This document shows positions 15,814-25,524 of a stretch of 64,000 nucleotides of DNA, one piece after another. The notes under the pieces were generated by a model, which had not been told where the DNA came from, did no database searches, and was given only the letters and a program-made list of their open reading frames with translations. The stretch spans positions 1-64,000 of the forward strand of contig CADBSO010000034.1 in assembly GCA_902797395.1 (NCBI GenBank). The letters run 5' to 3'. How positions within the stretch are numbered: position 1 is the stretch's first letter; each line of letters begins with the position of its first letter. This DNA comes from an uncultured Spirochaetales bacterium. GTDB lineage: Bacteria > Spirochaetota > Spirochaetia > Sphaerochaetales > Sphaerochaetaceae. A program made the translations under genes and the position numbers.

Positions 15814-17592
15814 ATGTCAAAAGAGTCGATAAGGAAATACCGGCCTTACATGTTGCTTGGAGGATTGGCGCTGACTATAGTTCTCGCATTTGCATTTTCG
15901 TGCTCCAAGAAATCCGCTCCGGCGCAGCAAGAGCCGCAGGTGCGTGTGGAATATGTTCAGGTTCCGGCGCCGAGTCAGGAGGATAACACTCCAAAAGGAC
16001 CTGTGATTGATAAGGACATTGTTGTTTTGTATACCAACGATGTTCATTGTGGAATCGAGGACAACATAGGTTATGCCGGGCTATCCGCATGCAAGGAGGA
16101 TATGCTGAATGTTACTCCGTATGTTGCGCTTGTGGATTGTGGAGATGCTATTCAAGGCGCAGCCGTAGGAACGATTTCCAAAGGCGAGTATATTATCAGG
16201 ATAATGAACAAGCTTGGGTATGATTATGCGATATTTGGAAATCATGAGTTTGATTATGGAGTTGATAGGCTTTCGCAACTTCTTCAGATGGCGAAATTTC
16301 AATATCTTGGCGCGAATGTTCATTATGTAGGACATTACGAGACGAAATTTCCGACTTTGAAGCCATATGCGATAAAGGATTTTGATGGCGTTAAGGTTGC
16401 TTTTATCGGGGTTACGACTCCGGAAAGCATAGTCAAATCCACTCCTAGGTACTTTATGGAGGACTATCAGGGACAGAGACTTTATGCGTATTCGTTTGAT
16501 TCCGGCGAGAAGCTTTATGAGACTACTCAGAAATATATCGATGAAGTCAGGAATGAGCATGGTGCTAATTATGTGGTAGTGCTGGCGCATTTGGGGTTGG
16601 AGGATGATTCCGCTCCGAACAGGGGAACCGATCTTATTGCGAACACATCGGGAATAGATGCGTTCCTTGATGGACATTCACATAGCACGGTCGAGTATCA
16701 GCTCGTCAAGGATAAAGCCGGAAAGGATGTCGTGTATTCCCAGACTGGTACGAAGCTGCAGAATATCGGCGTGCTGACCATTACGCCCAACGGTAAAGTC
16801 AGGACTCGTTTGATCAAGGATGCCACCACTGGAAAGTCCATGGAAAATTTCATAAAGGGCATAAAGGATGAATATGAAGCGCATCTGAATTCGGTGGTTG
16901 GCGCATCTCAGATTGATTTGATGTCGAAGAGGGCGGATGGAACCAGAGCGGTGAGGAATCGTGAGACGCTCATAGGCGATTTCTGCGCGGATGCATACAG
17001 GTATGTTGCGCAGTCTGATATCGCTTTGGTGAATGGCGGAGGAATCAGAGGGGATATCCGCAAGGGCGATATCACTTATAATAACCTTATCACCATACAC
17101 CCCTATGGCAATATGCTTTGCTCGGTCAGAACTAGCGGTCAGAGGATACTTGATGCGTTGGAGCATGGATGCAGGAATCTGATGCATGAGGCTTCCGATG
17201 GCACGAATGCTATTGGTGAAAACGGCGGATTCCTTCAGGTGTCAGGTCTTAGGTTTGATGTGGATACCAGCATTCCGTCGCCTGTAAAAGTCGATGACAA
17301 GGGCTTTGTCAGGAGCATTTCGGGTCCGAGAAGGGTTAAGAATGTCATGGTTGAGAAGAATGGCGAGTGGGTTCCGCTTTCAGCTCAGGCCAAGTATACC
17401 GTGGCATCACATAACTATCTTCTTTTGGATCAGGGGGATGGTTATACGATGTTCTCCAATGAGGAATTGGTGATTGACAAGGCAATGATTGACAATCAGG
17501 TTCTTATGACATACTTGAATGAAGCGCTTAGGGGTGAAATCAAGGCTTCGGATTATTCGGAAAGCAATATGAATAGGATTTATATTTACTGA
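15814..17592 (+). CDS. 5'-nucleotidase-family lipoprotein (paralogue 2)
   Basis: 592-residue UshA-like metallophosphoesterase, closely similar along its length to the preceding protein. The signal MLLGGLALTIVLAFAFSC gives a lipoprotein anchor. A proline/glutamate linker of about 40 residues comes before the catalytic domain (YTNDVHC, DCGDAIQG, GNHEFDYG, AHLGLED, DGHSHS). The C-terminal domain carries NRETLIGDFCADAYRY, LVNGGGIRGD and HPYGNML. I chose the ATG nine bases after GGGGG; an ATG two codons earlier is possible. Compared with paralogue 1 it lacks an insertion of about 25 residues after the GNHE region and has a shorter C-terminal domain. Probably a duplicate with altered substrate or expression, as judged by separate control signals. 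Confidence 0.87.
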   Translation: MSKESIRKYRPYMLLGGLALTIVLAFAFSCSKKSAPAQQEPQVRVEYVQVPAPSQEDNTPKGPVIDKDIVVLYTNDVHCGIEDNIGYAGLSACKEDMLNVTPYVALVDCGDAIQGAAVGTISKGEYIIRIMNKLGYDYAIFGNHEFDYGVDRLSQLLQMAKFQYLGANVHYVGHYETKFPTLKPYAIKDFDGVKVAFIGVTTPESIVKSTPRYFMEDYQGQRLYAYSFDSGEKLYETTQKYIDEVRNEHGANYVVVLAHLGLEDDSAPNRGTDLIANTSGIDAFLDGHSHSTVEYQLVKDKAGKDVVYSQTGTKLQNIGVLTITPNGKVRTRLIKDATTGKSMENFIKGIKDEYEAHLNSVVGASQIDLMSKRADGTRAVRNRETLIGDFCADAYRYVAQSDIALVNGGGIRGDIRKGDITYNNLITIHPYGNMLCSVRTSGQRILDALEHGCRNLMHEASDGTNAIGENGGFLQVSGLRFDVDTSIPSPVKVDDKGFVRSISGPRRVKNVMVEKNGEWVPLSAQAKYTVASHNYLLLDQGDGYTMFSNEELVIDKAMIDNQVLMTYLNEALRGEIKASDYSESNMNRIYIY

Positions 17593-17643
17593 TAGTCACA
17601 GTGAATTGGTTTTGCGTGCGCATGTGCGCAGCATAAGCGTTTG

Positions 17644-17669
17644 GGGAGGTTTCGGCCTCCCTTTTTTTT
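17644..17669 (+). terminator. Rho-independent terminator
   Basis: GGGAGG/CCTCCC stem with a TTTCGG loop and eight T residues, following paralogue 2. Confidence 0.85.
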
Positions 17670-17699
17670 CGGCTTTATGCGTTTTGGTTTTCTGTTGCT

Positions 17700-17918
17700 T
17701 TGACAAAAACTCTGAAATATTCTAAATTAAAAACGAATTATTGTCTGAAAATGAGGATTTGAAGGATTGTAATCCTCGGAAAGAACAAAACGAACAAGTG
17801 TGTACGAGAAGAAGCAGAACAAAAGAACCGGAATAGTAGATTTGATAGCATAATATTTCCATGAAAAATCGCTTTGGCAGCGGAATAAGCGTTTCCGTGA
17901 GGCGAAAAGGAGAAAAAC
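17700..17918 (+). promoter_or_regulatory. Promoter and long leader of the first Ig/FGE lipoprotein gene
   Basis: TTGACA at 17700-17705 and TAAATT at 17723-17728 are spaced by 17 bases. The leader of about 185 bases has a GAGGATT/AATCCTC stem-loop at 17753-17777 and a purine-rich stretch at about 17775-17835. It ends in a clear AAAAGGAGA ribosome site. No small gene is evident. Confidence 0.5.
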
Positions 17919-20900
17919 ATGCGCAAGAGAGCGTTCGGAATTCTTGTGGTCCTGGCGATGCTGGCTGTGGTGTTCGGCATTTCCTGTAATAATGGCTCGC
18001 GCGTATCAGTAAGTTTGAAGTTGAATGCGAAATCCGCCATGTATGTTGGCGAGAGCATGCCTGTCAGCGTTATTGCGGAATGGAATGGCGACCAAGGTGA
18101 TAATGAGCTGGATTATAGCTGGGAGCTTGACAATGAGCTTCTGGAATTGGATCAGTCGAAATCCTTGGGCGTCGGCAGAACTATTAATGTGATAGCGAAA
18201 TCCTGTGGGGTTGCTACGATAAAGGTGTCTGTCAATATTGTTAATCCGAACGGAAGGATGACTCCGGCTTCTTCTGCTCCGCTATTGAAGGAAATAACCG
18301 TTTCGCCTCGTGTTGACTTGAAGTCCGCTGATAAGAAGATCGCTGTCGATTTTCTGCCGAGCGCTCTTCGGCAGCAGATTGAGACTGTCAAATCCGAAGT
18401 GAGATGGTCTTCTTCTGATGTTGGAATTGCAACTATCGATCCTGTTTCTGGAGAGATCACGCCGGTGAGCAAAGGATGGACTGTGATAACGGCCGAAGCG
18501 AACGGCAGTGTCGTTACCTCTTTCAGGTTGAATGTTGTAATCCCGGTGGAGCGGATTGAAGTCGAGCCGGAACATATTAGCTTGCTGACCGGGGAAGAGG
18601 GGCTGATAAAAGCTAAAATCTATCCCGAGGACGCATCCGAAACGCAAGTTGTGTGGCGATATGATGAGAAGGCGGGTTATGTAGAATATTATTGCGTTGA
18701 TGATGAGGCTCGGTTGAAGGGCAAGAAGGCTGGAACCGAGCAGCTTGTAGTCACATCGTATGATGGAAGCTTTACGGCTACCGCAACTATCGAAGTATCG
18801 GATCCCATAATAGCCACAGGCGTGGCATTGAGTTCCTCTTCGCTTTCTCTTATGGTTGGCGGGACCGCATCTCTTAGCGCTAGTGTCATCCCCGCTGATG
18901 CGCTGAATCAAGCGGTCGAGTGGAGGGTATCGGATAATTCCGTTTTGGAAATAGTTCCAAGTGGAAATACCTGCGAGGTAAGGGTTCTTCGTCTTCCTCC
19001 GGATGAAAGCGTCGAGCATTATGTTGAGGCATATTCGACAGATGGGCCATCATCTCGTTGTAAGATCAATTTTGTGAAGGTTGCCGTCAATTCGGTTGAG
19101 ATTCTGGGCGATGAGTCCTTCACGCTTCCTAGAGGAGGAAAACGCAGCTTATCGGTCAACTTGCTTCCTCTTAATGCTGATGACAAGTCCATTGTTTGGA
19201 CATCAACCGCTTCGGAAATCGTATCCGTTGATGCGAATGGAAATGTTGAAGTCCTCAGGGTTCCCGCAGTGGGTGAACAGAATCCTATTGTGGTAACGGC
19301 GACTTCTTCTTCCGGAAAGGCGGATTCTGTCAGCATTCTTGTTGAGGTGCCGGTGACAAATCTTTATTTGCGCACTAGTGATCCCATTTTGTTTGGTAGC
19401 GGAAACATACCGCTTGATGTCAGCATATATCCTGAGAATACCACATGGAGCAAAAATGTTCTGTGGACTGTGACTGAAGGCAGTGATATCATATCGGTAA
19501 ATGATGAAGGCGTTGTGTCGGCTACCGGACCCGGATTCGGAAGGATATTGGCCACGCTTGAAGCAAATGATAACATCAAGGACATGTCTCTGGTGTATTT
19601 TGTGCAGCATTCCAGTTCGACCATATCGGGTCATGGTGATAGCATTGAAGTTCTGAAGCATTATGGGGAATCGTTGGATGCTGTCATAGCGACAGTTCCG
19701 GATTTGCCGGAGTTCAGCATGCCTGTTTGGAGTTCGAATCGTCCGGATATTGTTTCCGTAAGCGATGATGGCTATATCAAAGCTCTAAAAGGCGGAACGG
19801 CCGTGATTACGGCATCAGGTTTGTACGATCATGATGTGAATGACACATTGAGCGTTACGGTGATAGATGTTCAGGATGTGTCTTTTAATGTATTGAACAG
19901 GTCTATTGCCATAGATGGCGAATTGGATCTTAGTGAAAATGTCTCAATCACAGTGGTTCCTGATAGTTCTGAATATAAAGGGCTGGTTTGGACGAGTGAA
20001 GATTCCACGATTGCGGAGGTGAACAGTTCGACAGGAGTGGTGCGCGGCAAGAAATTGGGATCGACTAAGATTTGGGCGACATCCAGTCGCAATGAGAGCA
20101 AAAAGGGGTATTGCCAGGTTACTGTAGGCGCTAGAATAGATGGGGTGGCTCTTGACAAGCAGGAGTTGGAGTTGCGTTATGGCGAATCCGACACGCTTAA
20201 TACAACTGTTACCGCCACACCGGATGAGGAAATATATTGCAATTGCTATTGGACCTCATCTCCATCCGGAGTTGTCAGATTGTCTCGTATCGGCGGGGTT
20301 TCCGGAGGATACGTGGTTGAGGCATTGAGCGTAGGCACTACTAGGCTTACGGCGTTTTCATCGACGGATAGCACCAAGTATGCCGTGTGTGATGTCGTTG
20401 TCAGACCTGTTGTGAGGTCGTTGTTTATAGATGGATATGATGGAACGGCAAGCGTCAAGATGGGCAACACGTTGGAGTTCTCGGCAATTGTCGGCGTGCA
20501 GCCTTATAGTTCACCGGACTCGTGTCGCGCTGTGAGCTGGTGGATTTCAGAGGGAAACGATGTTGGAAGCATTGATTCTGAAACCGGTGTGTTCACACCC
20601 TTGAAGCCGGGAACCGCTACGGTTATGGTGAAGTCGGTTGAGGATGAGTCCTATACTGATTCTTGTGTGGTTACCGTGAAACCTAGCGTATCCATCTCCT
20701 TTGAGGAAACGACAAAAACGGTTTATATGGGTGATAGCGTGCAATTGCAGCCTGTTATCCTCGCTAATCCGGCCGGAGACACTTCGGTTACGTGGAGTAG
20801 TAGCGAGGTATCGTCCGTCAGTGTTGACGGCAGCGGCAATCTTACGCTGCTTGAGCCTGGAAAATCTAGAATAACCGTCACTAGCACCAAGGATAGTGAT

Positions 20901-22313
20901 GGTGTGGCGTATTGTGATGTCATCTTGTTGCCGAAATATTCGAGCAGTTTGACCCTTAGCGTTACTACTACTGATCCTCCGGAGTATTTGTTTGGAGATA
21001 AAACCCTGACCTTGCAGACGTCAAATTTCGTGAATCCGAATAAGTTTCCGTACAATAGGATTGAGTGGACTTCTACGGATGAGGATGTTGCGGTGGTGGT
21101 GGATGGAGTAGTATATCCGATGAAAACTGGTGAGTGCGATATAGTGGCTACAGCGGCTTATTCGGATGCTCCGGAGGGTCTTTCCAACACCCATCATGTT
21201 AAGGTGGATACGAAAGGCGAATATTTCGGATGGGAATATACGATATCGGTGCCGGGCGGTTCTTATAGAAACTCGCCCATCAGCGCTTTCCGCATGGCTA
21301 AATATGAGATAAATAATGTTATTTATGACAATACGATTGCTTCATATGATGAGGCAGTAGCCGATGGCAGTGAGGATGACGGATATGTGGAGCCTGATGA
21401 TGATGATGATGATGATGAGCCTGGTGCGGAGGTGCCTGATGATCCCAGTGTTTCCTTGCCTAAGTCAGGATTGAAATGGCATGAGGTTTTGGAATTCTGC
21501 AACAAGATGTCGTATTTGGATGAGTATGATCTCATGTATGTCAACCAGGATAATAAGACGGAGGGATTTTCGGAGACCGATGTCATTACTTTGAAGGCTT
21601 CCGGAAACGGTTATCGCGTTCCGACGAAGCTCGAGTGGGAGTATGCGGCGGCTGGCGGACAGTATAAGAACGGCAACTCTTCGCAGGGTCCGCGTTATAC
21701 ATATGCAGGAAGTGATTCCATAGACGATGTCGCTTGGTATAGCGGTAATTCCGAAAGCGCAAAGCAAACTGTTGGTACTAAATCGCGCATAAGCAGCCAG
21801 TATGATTTGTATGATATGAGCGGAAATATTTCCGAGTGGTGTTGGGATGATGTTGTGGCGTATGAGTATTTGAAAATACAGAGCAACAATGTTGTAGTAA
21901 GTGTTGGCAGCGAACCTTCCTATGAAAAGACTTGTGAAACTAGGGATGTTGATGTTTATGACAATAATGGGGAGCCTCTTGTTAAAACCGAGACCCACTA
22001 TCGTGCGGTTAGAGGTGGCGCTTATAATAGCCCGCAGCATTTGTGCGAGATAGTTAGCGATGACAACAAGCTGATGCTTTACAAGATAGACTATAGTTAT
22101 TCCAATACCGGTGTTACTGGTACTGAGCAGTATAGGCTTGATACTGTGACACACAGCTCTTGTTCAAGCATTCCCACGTATTGCACATACGGTCCGGATA
22201 CTGTTTGCACTCCGACCAGGACTGATAATACGGCGGCTGCGATCGGGTCTGCTGTTGACTACATTGGCATACGTCTTGTGAGAACGCCTGCCAGCGCGGA
22301 GGTCCAGCATTAG
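17919..22313 (+). CDS. Giant surface lipoprotein: about 12 bacterial Ig-like repeats and an FGE/SUMF1-like head
   Basis: 1,464 residues. The signal ends VFGISC, predicting lipid anchoring. From about residue 30 to 1090, roughly twelve BIG2-type Ig-like repeats of 80-90 residues each show the pattern 'V…W.S.D..I…VD..G.V…G…I.A', forming a stalk. Residues about 1105-1460 form an FGE-sulfatase/C-type-lectin-fold domain: HEVLEFCNKMS, NGYRVPTKLEWEYAA, LYDMSGNISEWCWDD, VRGGAYN and IGIRLVRTP. A seven-Asp loop is inserted before HEVLEF. The paired cysteines of catalytic formylglycine enzymes are absent, so binding is more likely than catalysis. It lies next to the MACPF genes and shares head architecture with 25525-28476, 32231-36226 and 42892-48246. 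Ligand unknown. Confidence 0.85.
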   Translation: MRKRAFGILVVLAMLAVVFGISCNNGSRVSVSLKLNAKSAMYVGESMPVSVIAEWNGDQGDNELDYSWELDNELLELDQSKSLGVGRTINVIAKSCGVATIKVSVNIVNPNGRMTPASSAPLLKEITVSPRVDLKSADKKIAVDFLPSALRQQIETVKSEVRWSSSDVGIATIDPVSGEITPVSKGWTVITAEANGSVVTSFRLNVVIPVERIEVEPEHISLLTGEEGLIKAKIYPEDASETQVVWRYDEKAGYVEYYCVDDEARLKGKKAGTEQLVVTSYDGSFTATATIEVSDPIIATGVALSSSSLSLMVGGTASLSASVIPADALNQAVEWRVSDNSVLEIVPSGNTCEVRVLRLPPDESVEHYVEAYSTDGPSSRCKINFVKVAVNSVEILGDESFTLPRGGKRSLSVNLLPLNADDKSIVWTSTASEIVSVDANGNVEVLRVPAVGEQNPIVVTATSSSGKADSVSILVEVPVTNLYLRTSDPILFGSGNIPLDVSIYPENTTWSKNVLWTVTEGSDIISVNDEGVVSATGPGFGRILATLEANDNIKDMSLVYFVQHSSSTISGHGDSIEVLKHYGESLDAVIATVPDLPEFSMPVWSSNRPDIVSVSDDGYIKALKGGTAVITASGLYDHDVNDTLSVTVIDVQDVSFNVLNRSIAIDGELDLSENVSITVVPDSSEYKGLVWTSEDSTIAEVNSSTGVVRGKKLGSTKIWATSSRNESKKGYCQVTVGARIDGVALDKQELELRYGESDTLNTTVTATPDEEIYCNCYWTSSPSGVVRLSRIGGVSGGYVVEALSVGTTRLTAFSSTDSTKYAVCDVVVRPVVRSLFIDGYDGTASVKMGNTLEFSAIVGVQPYSSPDSCRAVSWWISEGNDVGSIDSETGVFTPLKPGTATVMVKSVEDESYTDSCVVTVKPSVSISFEETTKTVYMGDSVQLQPVILANPAGDTSVTWSSSEVSSVSVDGSGNLTLLEPGKSRITVTSTKDSDGVAYCDVILLPKYSSSLTLSVTTTDPPEYLFGDKTLTLQTSNFVNPNKFPYNRIEWTSTDEDVAVVVDGVVYPMKTGECDIVATAAYSDAPEGLSNTHHVKVDTKGEYFGWEYTISVPGGSYRNSPISAFRMAKYEINNVIYDNTIASYDEAVADGSEDDGYVEPDDDDDDDEPGAEVPDDPSVSLPKSGLKWHEVLEFCNKMSYLDEYDLMYVNQDNKTEGFSETDVITLKASGNGYRVPTKLEWEYAAAGGQYKNGNSSQGPRYTYAGSDSIDDVAWYSGNSESAKQTVGTKSRISSQYDLYDMSGNISEWCWDDVVAYEYLKIQSNNVVVSVGSEPSYEKTCETRDVDVYDNNGEPLVKTETHYRAVRGGAYNSPQHLCEIVSDDNKLMLYKIDYSYSNTGVTGTEQYRLDTVTHSSCSSIPTYCTYGPDTVCTPTRTDNTAAAIGSAVDYIGIRLVRTPASAEVQH
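21396..21416 (+). repeat. (GAT)7 trinucleotide microsatellite inside the Ig/FGE gene
   Basis: Seven consecutive GAT codons encode the Asp run in an acidic loop of the FGE-like domain. Copy-number change would alter loop length without a frameshift. Confidence 0.85.
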
Positions 22314-22940
22314 AGCGGTTTTGGTTTAGTCTGGAGAATAATGCATTGGAATGGCATGCTCGGCGGAAAGCGAATGGTTTGTGTTTGTATTGGCCGATAT
22401 TTGCGATTTTGCCGCATGCTTTTCCGGTGTTTTTGTAATTTGACTTTGAGAAAATAATTATTATAATATGTATGGAACGATGAAAGTGTGGCAATTTAAT
22501 TTGGAATTTGGGAGAGGTAACTACAAGAATCAGATTTGAAGTCAGTGGATCGGTGTGCGATGTGGTGATTGCTTGAACGGATGCTAGCAGGTGTGCGTTT
22601 GCTATGGGCCTGTTGTTCAAGTGATATGGTTGTGTGTGTTTGTCCGGATTGTAGCGGATTTTTGAGACATCGCCAATGGAAAAGAAATTTAACAAGTTGT
22701 TATATTGTTTTAGAAGATCCAGAAAGAATACGGAAAAGAGTTGAGAAGAGTTTGGAATTTGGAAGCAGTTTGGAAAGAACGGGAAGAGTGATTTTTAAAA
22801 GAATTTGAAGAAGAATTTTAAAAGAACAGTAGAATCGGGTAAGAACTAAAGACCATAGAGAAGAAGACGATAGGGGAAAACGATGGATGGCTGGGGCTGT
22901 CTGTCGATTTTTGATTAGACCTTGAGAAGGAGAGTGCAAT
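22314..22940 (+). promoter_or_regulatory. 627-base gap: promoter and very long purine-rich leader of the MACPF operon
   Basis: TTGACT at 22440-22445 and TATAAT at 22462-22467 (16-base spacer) give a promoter. The leader to the next gene would be about 470 bases. From about 22700 to 22880 it is strikingly purine-rich on the plus strand (runs of GAAGA/AAGAG). A ribosome site AGAAGGAGA precedes the MACPF start. Short open frames here lack ribosome sites and recognisable sequence, so I annotate no gene. No terminator was seen after the upstream gene. Confidence 0.5.
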
Positions 22941-25505
22941 ATGGGTAACCGTTGCAAATGTTTCGCCTGTTTTTTGGTGTTGTTCGGTTTGTTTCTGACA
23001 TTGGCAGGCTGTAGTAATAGTATCAATGAGGCGTCTGATGCTTCAGCTCAAATGCGTGAGCTGCGCGAGAAGGTCGCTGGAGGCTTGCTCACCGCTAAGT
23101 TCGGTGGAATTAGCGAAAGCTCGATAAAGAAAGACCTTGGAAACTTTGATACCAAACTTGGAGTTGCGAGCAAGAAGAGCCGTCTTGAGTTCTCTTGGAG
23201 CGTTGATAATTTTGGATCAGCTAAGGATGTTGTGGAGTCTATTGAGTTCAGATATAGGATACCTTTTGATAATGGCAATATTGTCAAGTGGAAAACCATA
23301 GCCTCACCATCTGTAGGAAAGGTTTTCACCGATTATAAGCTGCCTAGAAATACGACCTATATCGTTGAGATTTATGCGAGAAGATTTGATGGCAAAGAAC
23401 CTCATTCGCTTTTGGATTGCGATTTCGTGGACAAAAGGAAAAAGGATGTGACCATGCTGGATCTTAGCGACGAGGATGACAGGAAGCTTTGGTGGATTGG
23501 AACCATTGCAGCGAAAACGCTAAGTGATGGCGGAAGTCAGATATTAGGCAATTACGGATATGACTATCGTAAGGCAGGGAGTCAATTTAATCCGGATGCT
23601 ATGGTGCCACAGGGCTGGATGGATATGATTGCCTTCTGGAATGCGCATAAGGAAAACGGCGGAGCGGTTAAAACGAGGGAAGTGATTCTTAATTATAGTG
23701 AAGAAAAATTCTATACCCAGGATTATGTGCAGACATATGACGAATCCTCGAGCAGTTCAAGCGAGTATAACCTTTCATGGCTTTATGGTGGAAATGATGG
23801 CGGAAAGGCATTTAGTAAGAATATTGAAAAGGCATTTACGACAACGGAGCCAGTGGATGCTAAAGCGAAGGATAAGTTGACTTCTTATATTGTGGATGGC
23901 GATAAGAAATATAATGTAATGACGCCTGCTCAGCCAAAATCTGTAACAAATAATGTTGGGGCTCAAGCTGCTCAGGCGGCTGTCATGTTGGCTGAATCGG
24001 CGCTTACTAGCATTGTAAAACTTATGAATTGGGGTAGTTCGAGTGCTGATTCTGGCAGTATAAAGTCCATGGGGTCATCGGTTGCGGGAACTATTGTTGA
24101 TACGCAGTACTTCAATGAGGAATGGATTGATCCGGAATATTGCACTCAGGATTCGCAGGAGGAATTCCTGGCGGATATATGGGATTATCTGATTGGCTCA
24201 TTCAAGGAGGATGTCAACGATAAATCTTTCCCGCCTGATAAGCTTTTTGATAAATACGGAACTCATATGCCGATGTTCCTCAGGTTGGGCGGAAGGTTTG
24301 TGGCTTCATTTAAATATAGTTCTTCTCAGGGCGATACGGCCACAGAGGTTAAAAACAGCGTCCATAAAGCGATGGGGGTGCCTGGTGATTCGAAAACAAC
24401 CAATGACAACGATACTGCAGCCGGTGCTGATTTGCAACTGCAAATCCATTCGTGGGGTGGCACCGGAACGAATACTTTGGCGACAAATTTTGGTACCCTT
24501 CGTAAAATAAGGGATGATTGGAAGTCGAGTTTGTCGAAAAACAGGGTGGTTGTTGATTTTCCTGGGTTGTTCGGTCCCGTGTCTGAGAACAAGTATGATT
24601 ATAACGATCTTACGATGAATAAGTATTCTGGGATATGGAACTTCGCGCAGGATGCGGATCGCAGGCAGGAGCTCTACGATGCGTTCATAGATTATACTGT
24701 GGAGTCTAGTTTTGAGGATGTGAACTATCTTTACAGCAGGGCTAAATATCTGCAGGATATCATCCTTATAAAACCGGATTTTACGAATAAGGCCATACCA
24801 AGCACGATATCGTATGCGGTTGTTTCCGGTCAGGTGAACGATAGGTTGTATGGAGGAACGGACAAGGTTTGGTCAGAGGATCCATTCACTGGTCCGTATC
24901 TCTATAAGGAGAACGGTGATTTGGACGATTATATAACGGCTACCAGAGTTCTTAAGGATGTGGCGAATAATGGAGAGCCGATTGATATCGGCGGCGGCGT
25001 ATATGCGTTCGCTGTTTATGGATTTGACGCGGGTAAGTCGTTGAAGGGTTTCGCTATTACGGAGTCAGCTTCAAATGATTCCTCCTTCGGCACTCATGCC
25101 AAACTGCTTGTGGAAAAGTATTCGTTGCCGGAGGTTGGTTCTGTTGATACTGCAGGTTATCATACTGTTCTGTATCCGAATAGCAATATGGTGGTCGTAT
25201 GCAATGGCACCAAGCCTTTGGCGCGTTGGTATATGGCGGACTGTAAGGTTCCGGTTAAGGACGGTAGGGGCGTGATTACCGGTTATGAGGATGCTTGCTC
25301 TGGCAAATATAGGATTTGGAAGAGCAGGGAGTTGGCAACTAATTTCATCTCGAATGCGTGGAAGGAGTATCCGATATGCGATATCAGCTTGTGCGTTGCG
25401 TCTGGTTCGACAGGAAGTGGTTGGAGCTATTTGCTCGACCAGAATAAGAAGGTCGTTTCATTGAATGGAATCGACGTGAGCTTGTGCAGAGAGAATATGC
25501 TTTGA
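22941..25505 (+). CDS. MACPF/perforin-domain lipoprotein 1
   Basis: 854 residues. The signal ends LTLAGC (canonical lipobox). Residues about 70-150 look like a fibronectin-type or other beta domain (EFSWSVDNF…YIVEIYARRFDG). The MACPF signature, an aromatic-GTH motif, lies at about 431-440 as LFDKYGTHMPMF. It is followed by the LGGRF turn and a Ser/Thr-rich strand, as in membrane-attack-complex/perforin/CDC proteins. The C-terminal about 290 residues are unassigned, beta-rich and cysteine-containing. Family knowledge: such proteins oligomerise and insert beta-hairpins into target membranes; some are non-lytic. It begins a three-gene translationally tight set (19-base gap to the FGE-like gene, which overlaps MACPF 2). 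The pore-forming role is inferred from family, not shown. Confidence 0.82.
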   Translation: MGNRCKCFACFLVLFGLFLTLAGCSNSINEASDASAQMRELREKVAGGLLTAKFGGISESSIKKDLGNFDTKLGVASKKSRLEFSWSVDNFGSAKDVVESIEFRYRIPFDNGNIVKWKTIASPSVGKVFTDYKLPRNTTYIVEIYARRFDGKEPHSLLDCDFVDKRKKDVTMLDLSDEDDRKLWWIGTIAAKTLSDGGSQILGNYGYDYRKAGSQFNPDAMVPQGWMDMIAFWNAHKENGGAVKTREVILNYSEEKFYTQDYVQTYDESSSSSSEYNLSWLYGGNDGGKAFSKNIEKAFTTTEPVDAKAKDKLTSYIVDGDKKYNVMTPAQPKSVTNNVGAQAAQAAVMLAESALTSIVKLMNWGSSSADSGSIKSMGSSVAGTIVDTQYFNEEWIDPEYCTQDSQEEFLADIWDYLIGSFKEDVNDKSFPPDKLFDKYGTHMPMFLRLGGRFVASFKYSSSQGDTATEVKNSVHKAMGVPGDSKTTNDNDTAAGADLQLQIHSWGGTGTNTLATNFGTLRKIRDDWKSSLSKNRVVVDFPGLFGPVSENKYDYNDLTMNKYSGIWNFAQDADRRQELYDAFIDYTVESSFEDVNYLYSRAKYLQDIILIKPDFTNKAIPSTISYAVVSGQVNDRLYGGTDKVWSEDPFTGPYLYKENGDLDDYITATRVLKDVANNGEPIDIGGGVYAFAVYGFDAGKSLKGFAITESASNDSSFGTHAKLLVEKYSLPEVGSVDTAGYHTVLYPNSNMVVVCNGTKPLARWYMADCKVPVKDGRGVITGYEDACSGKYRIWKSRELATNFISNAWKEYPICDISLCVASGSTGSGWSYLLDQNKKVVSLNGIDVSLCRENML

Positions 25506-25524
25506 TGAAAGGGGATATGCTCGT

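Noticed and set aside
22569-22808. 79-codon frame in the MACPF leader
   Set aside because: No ribosome site; composition follows the purine-rich leader rather than a protein.
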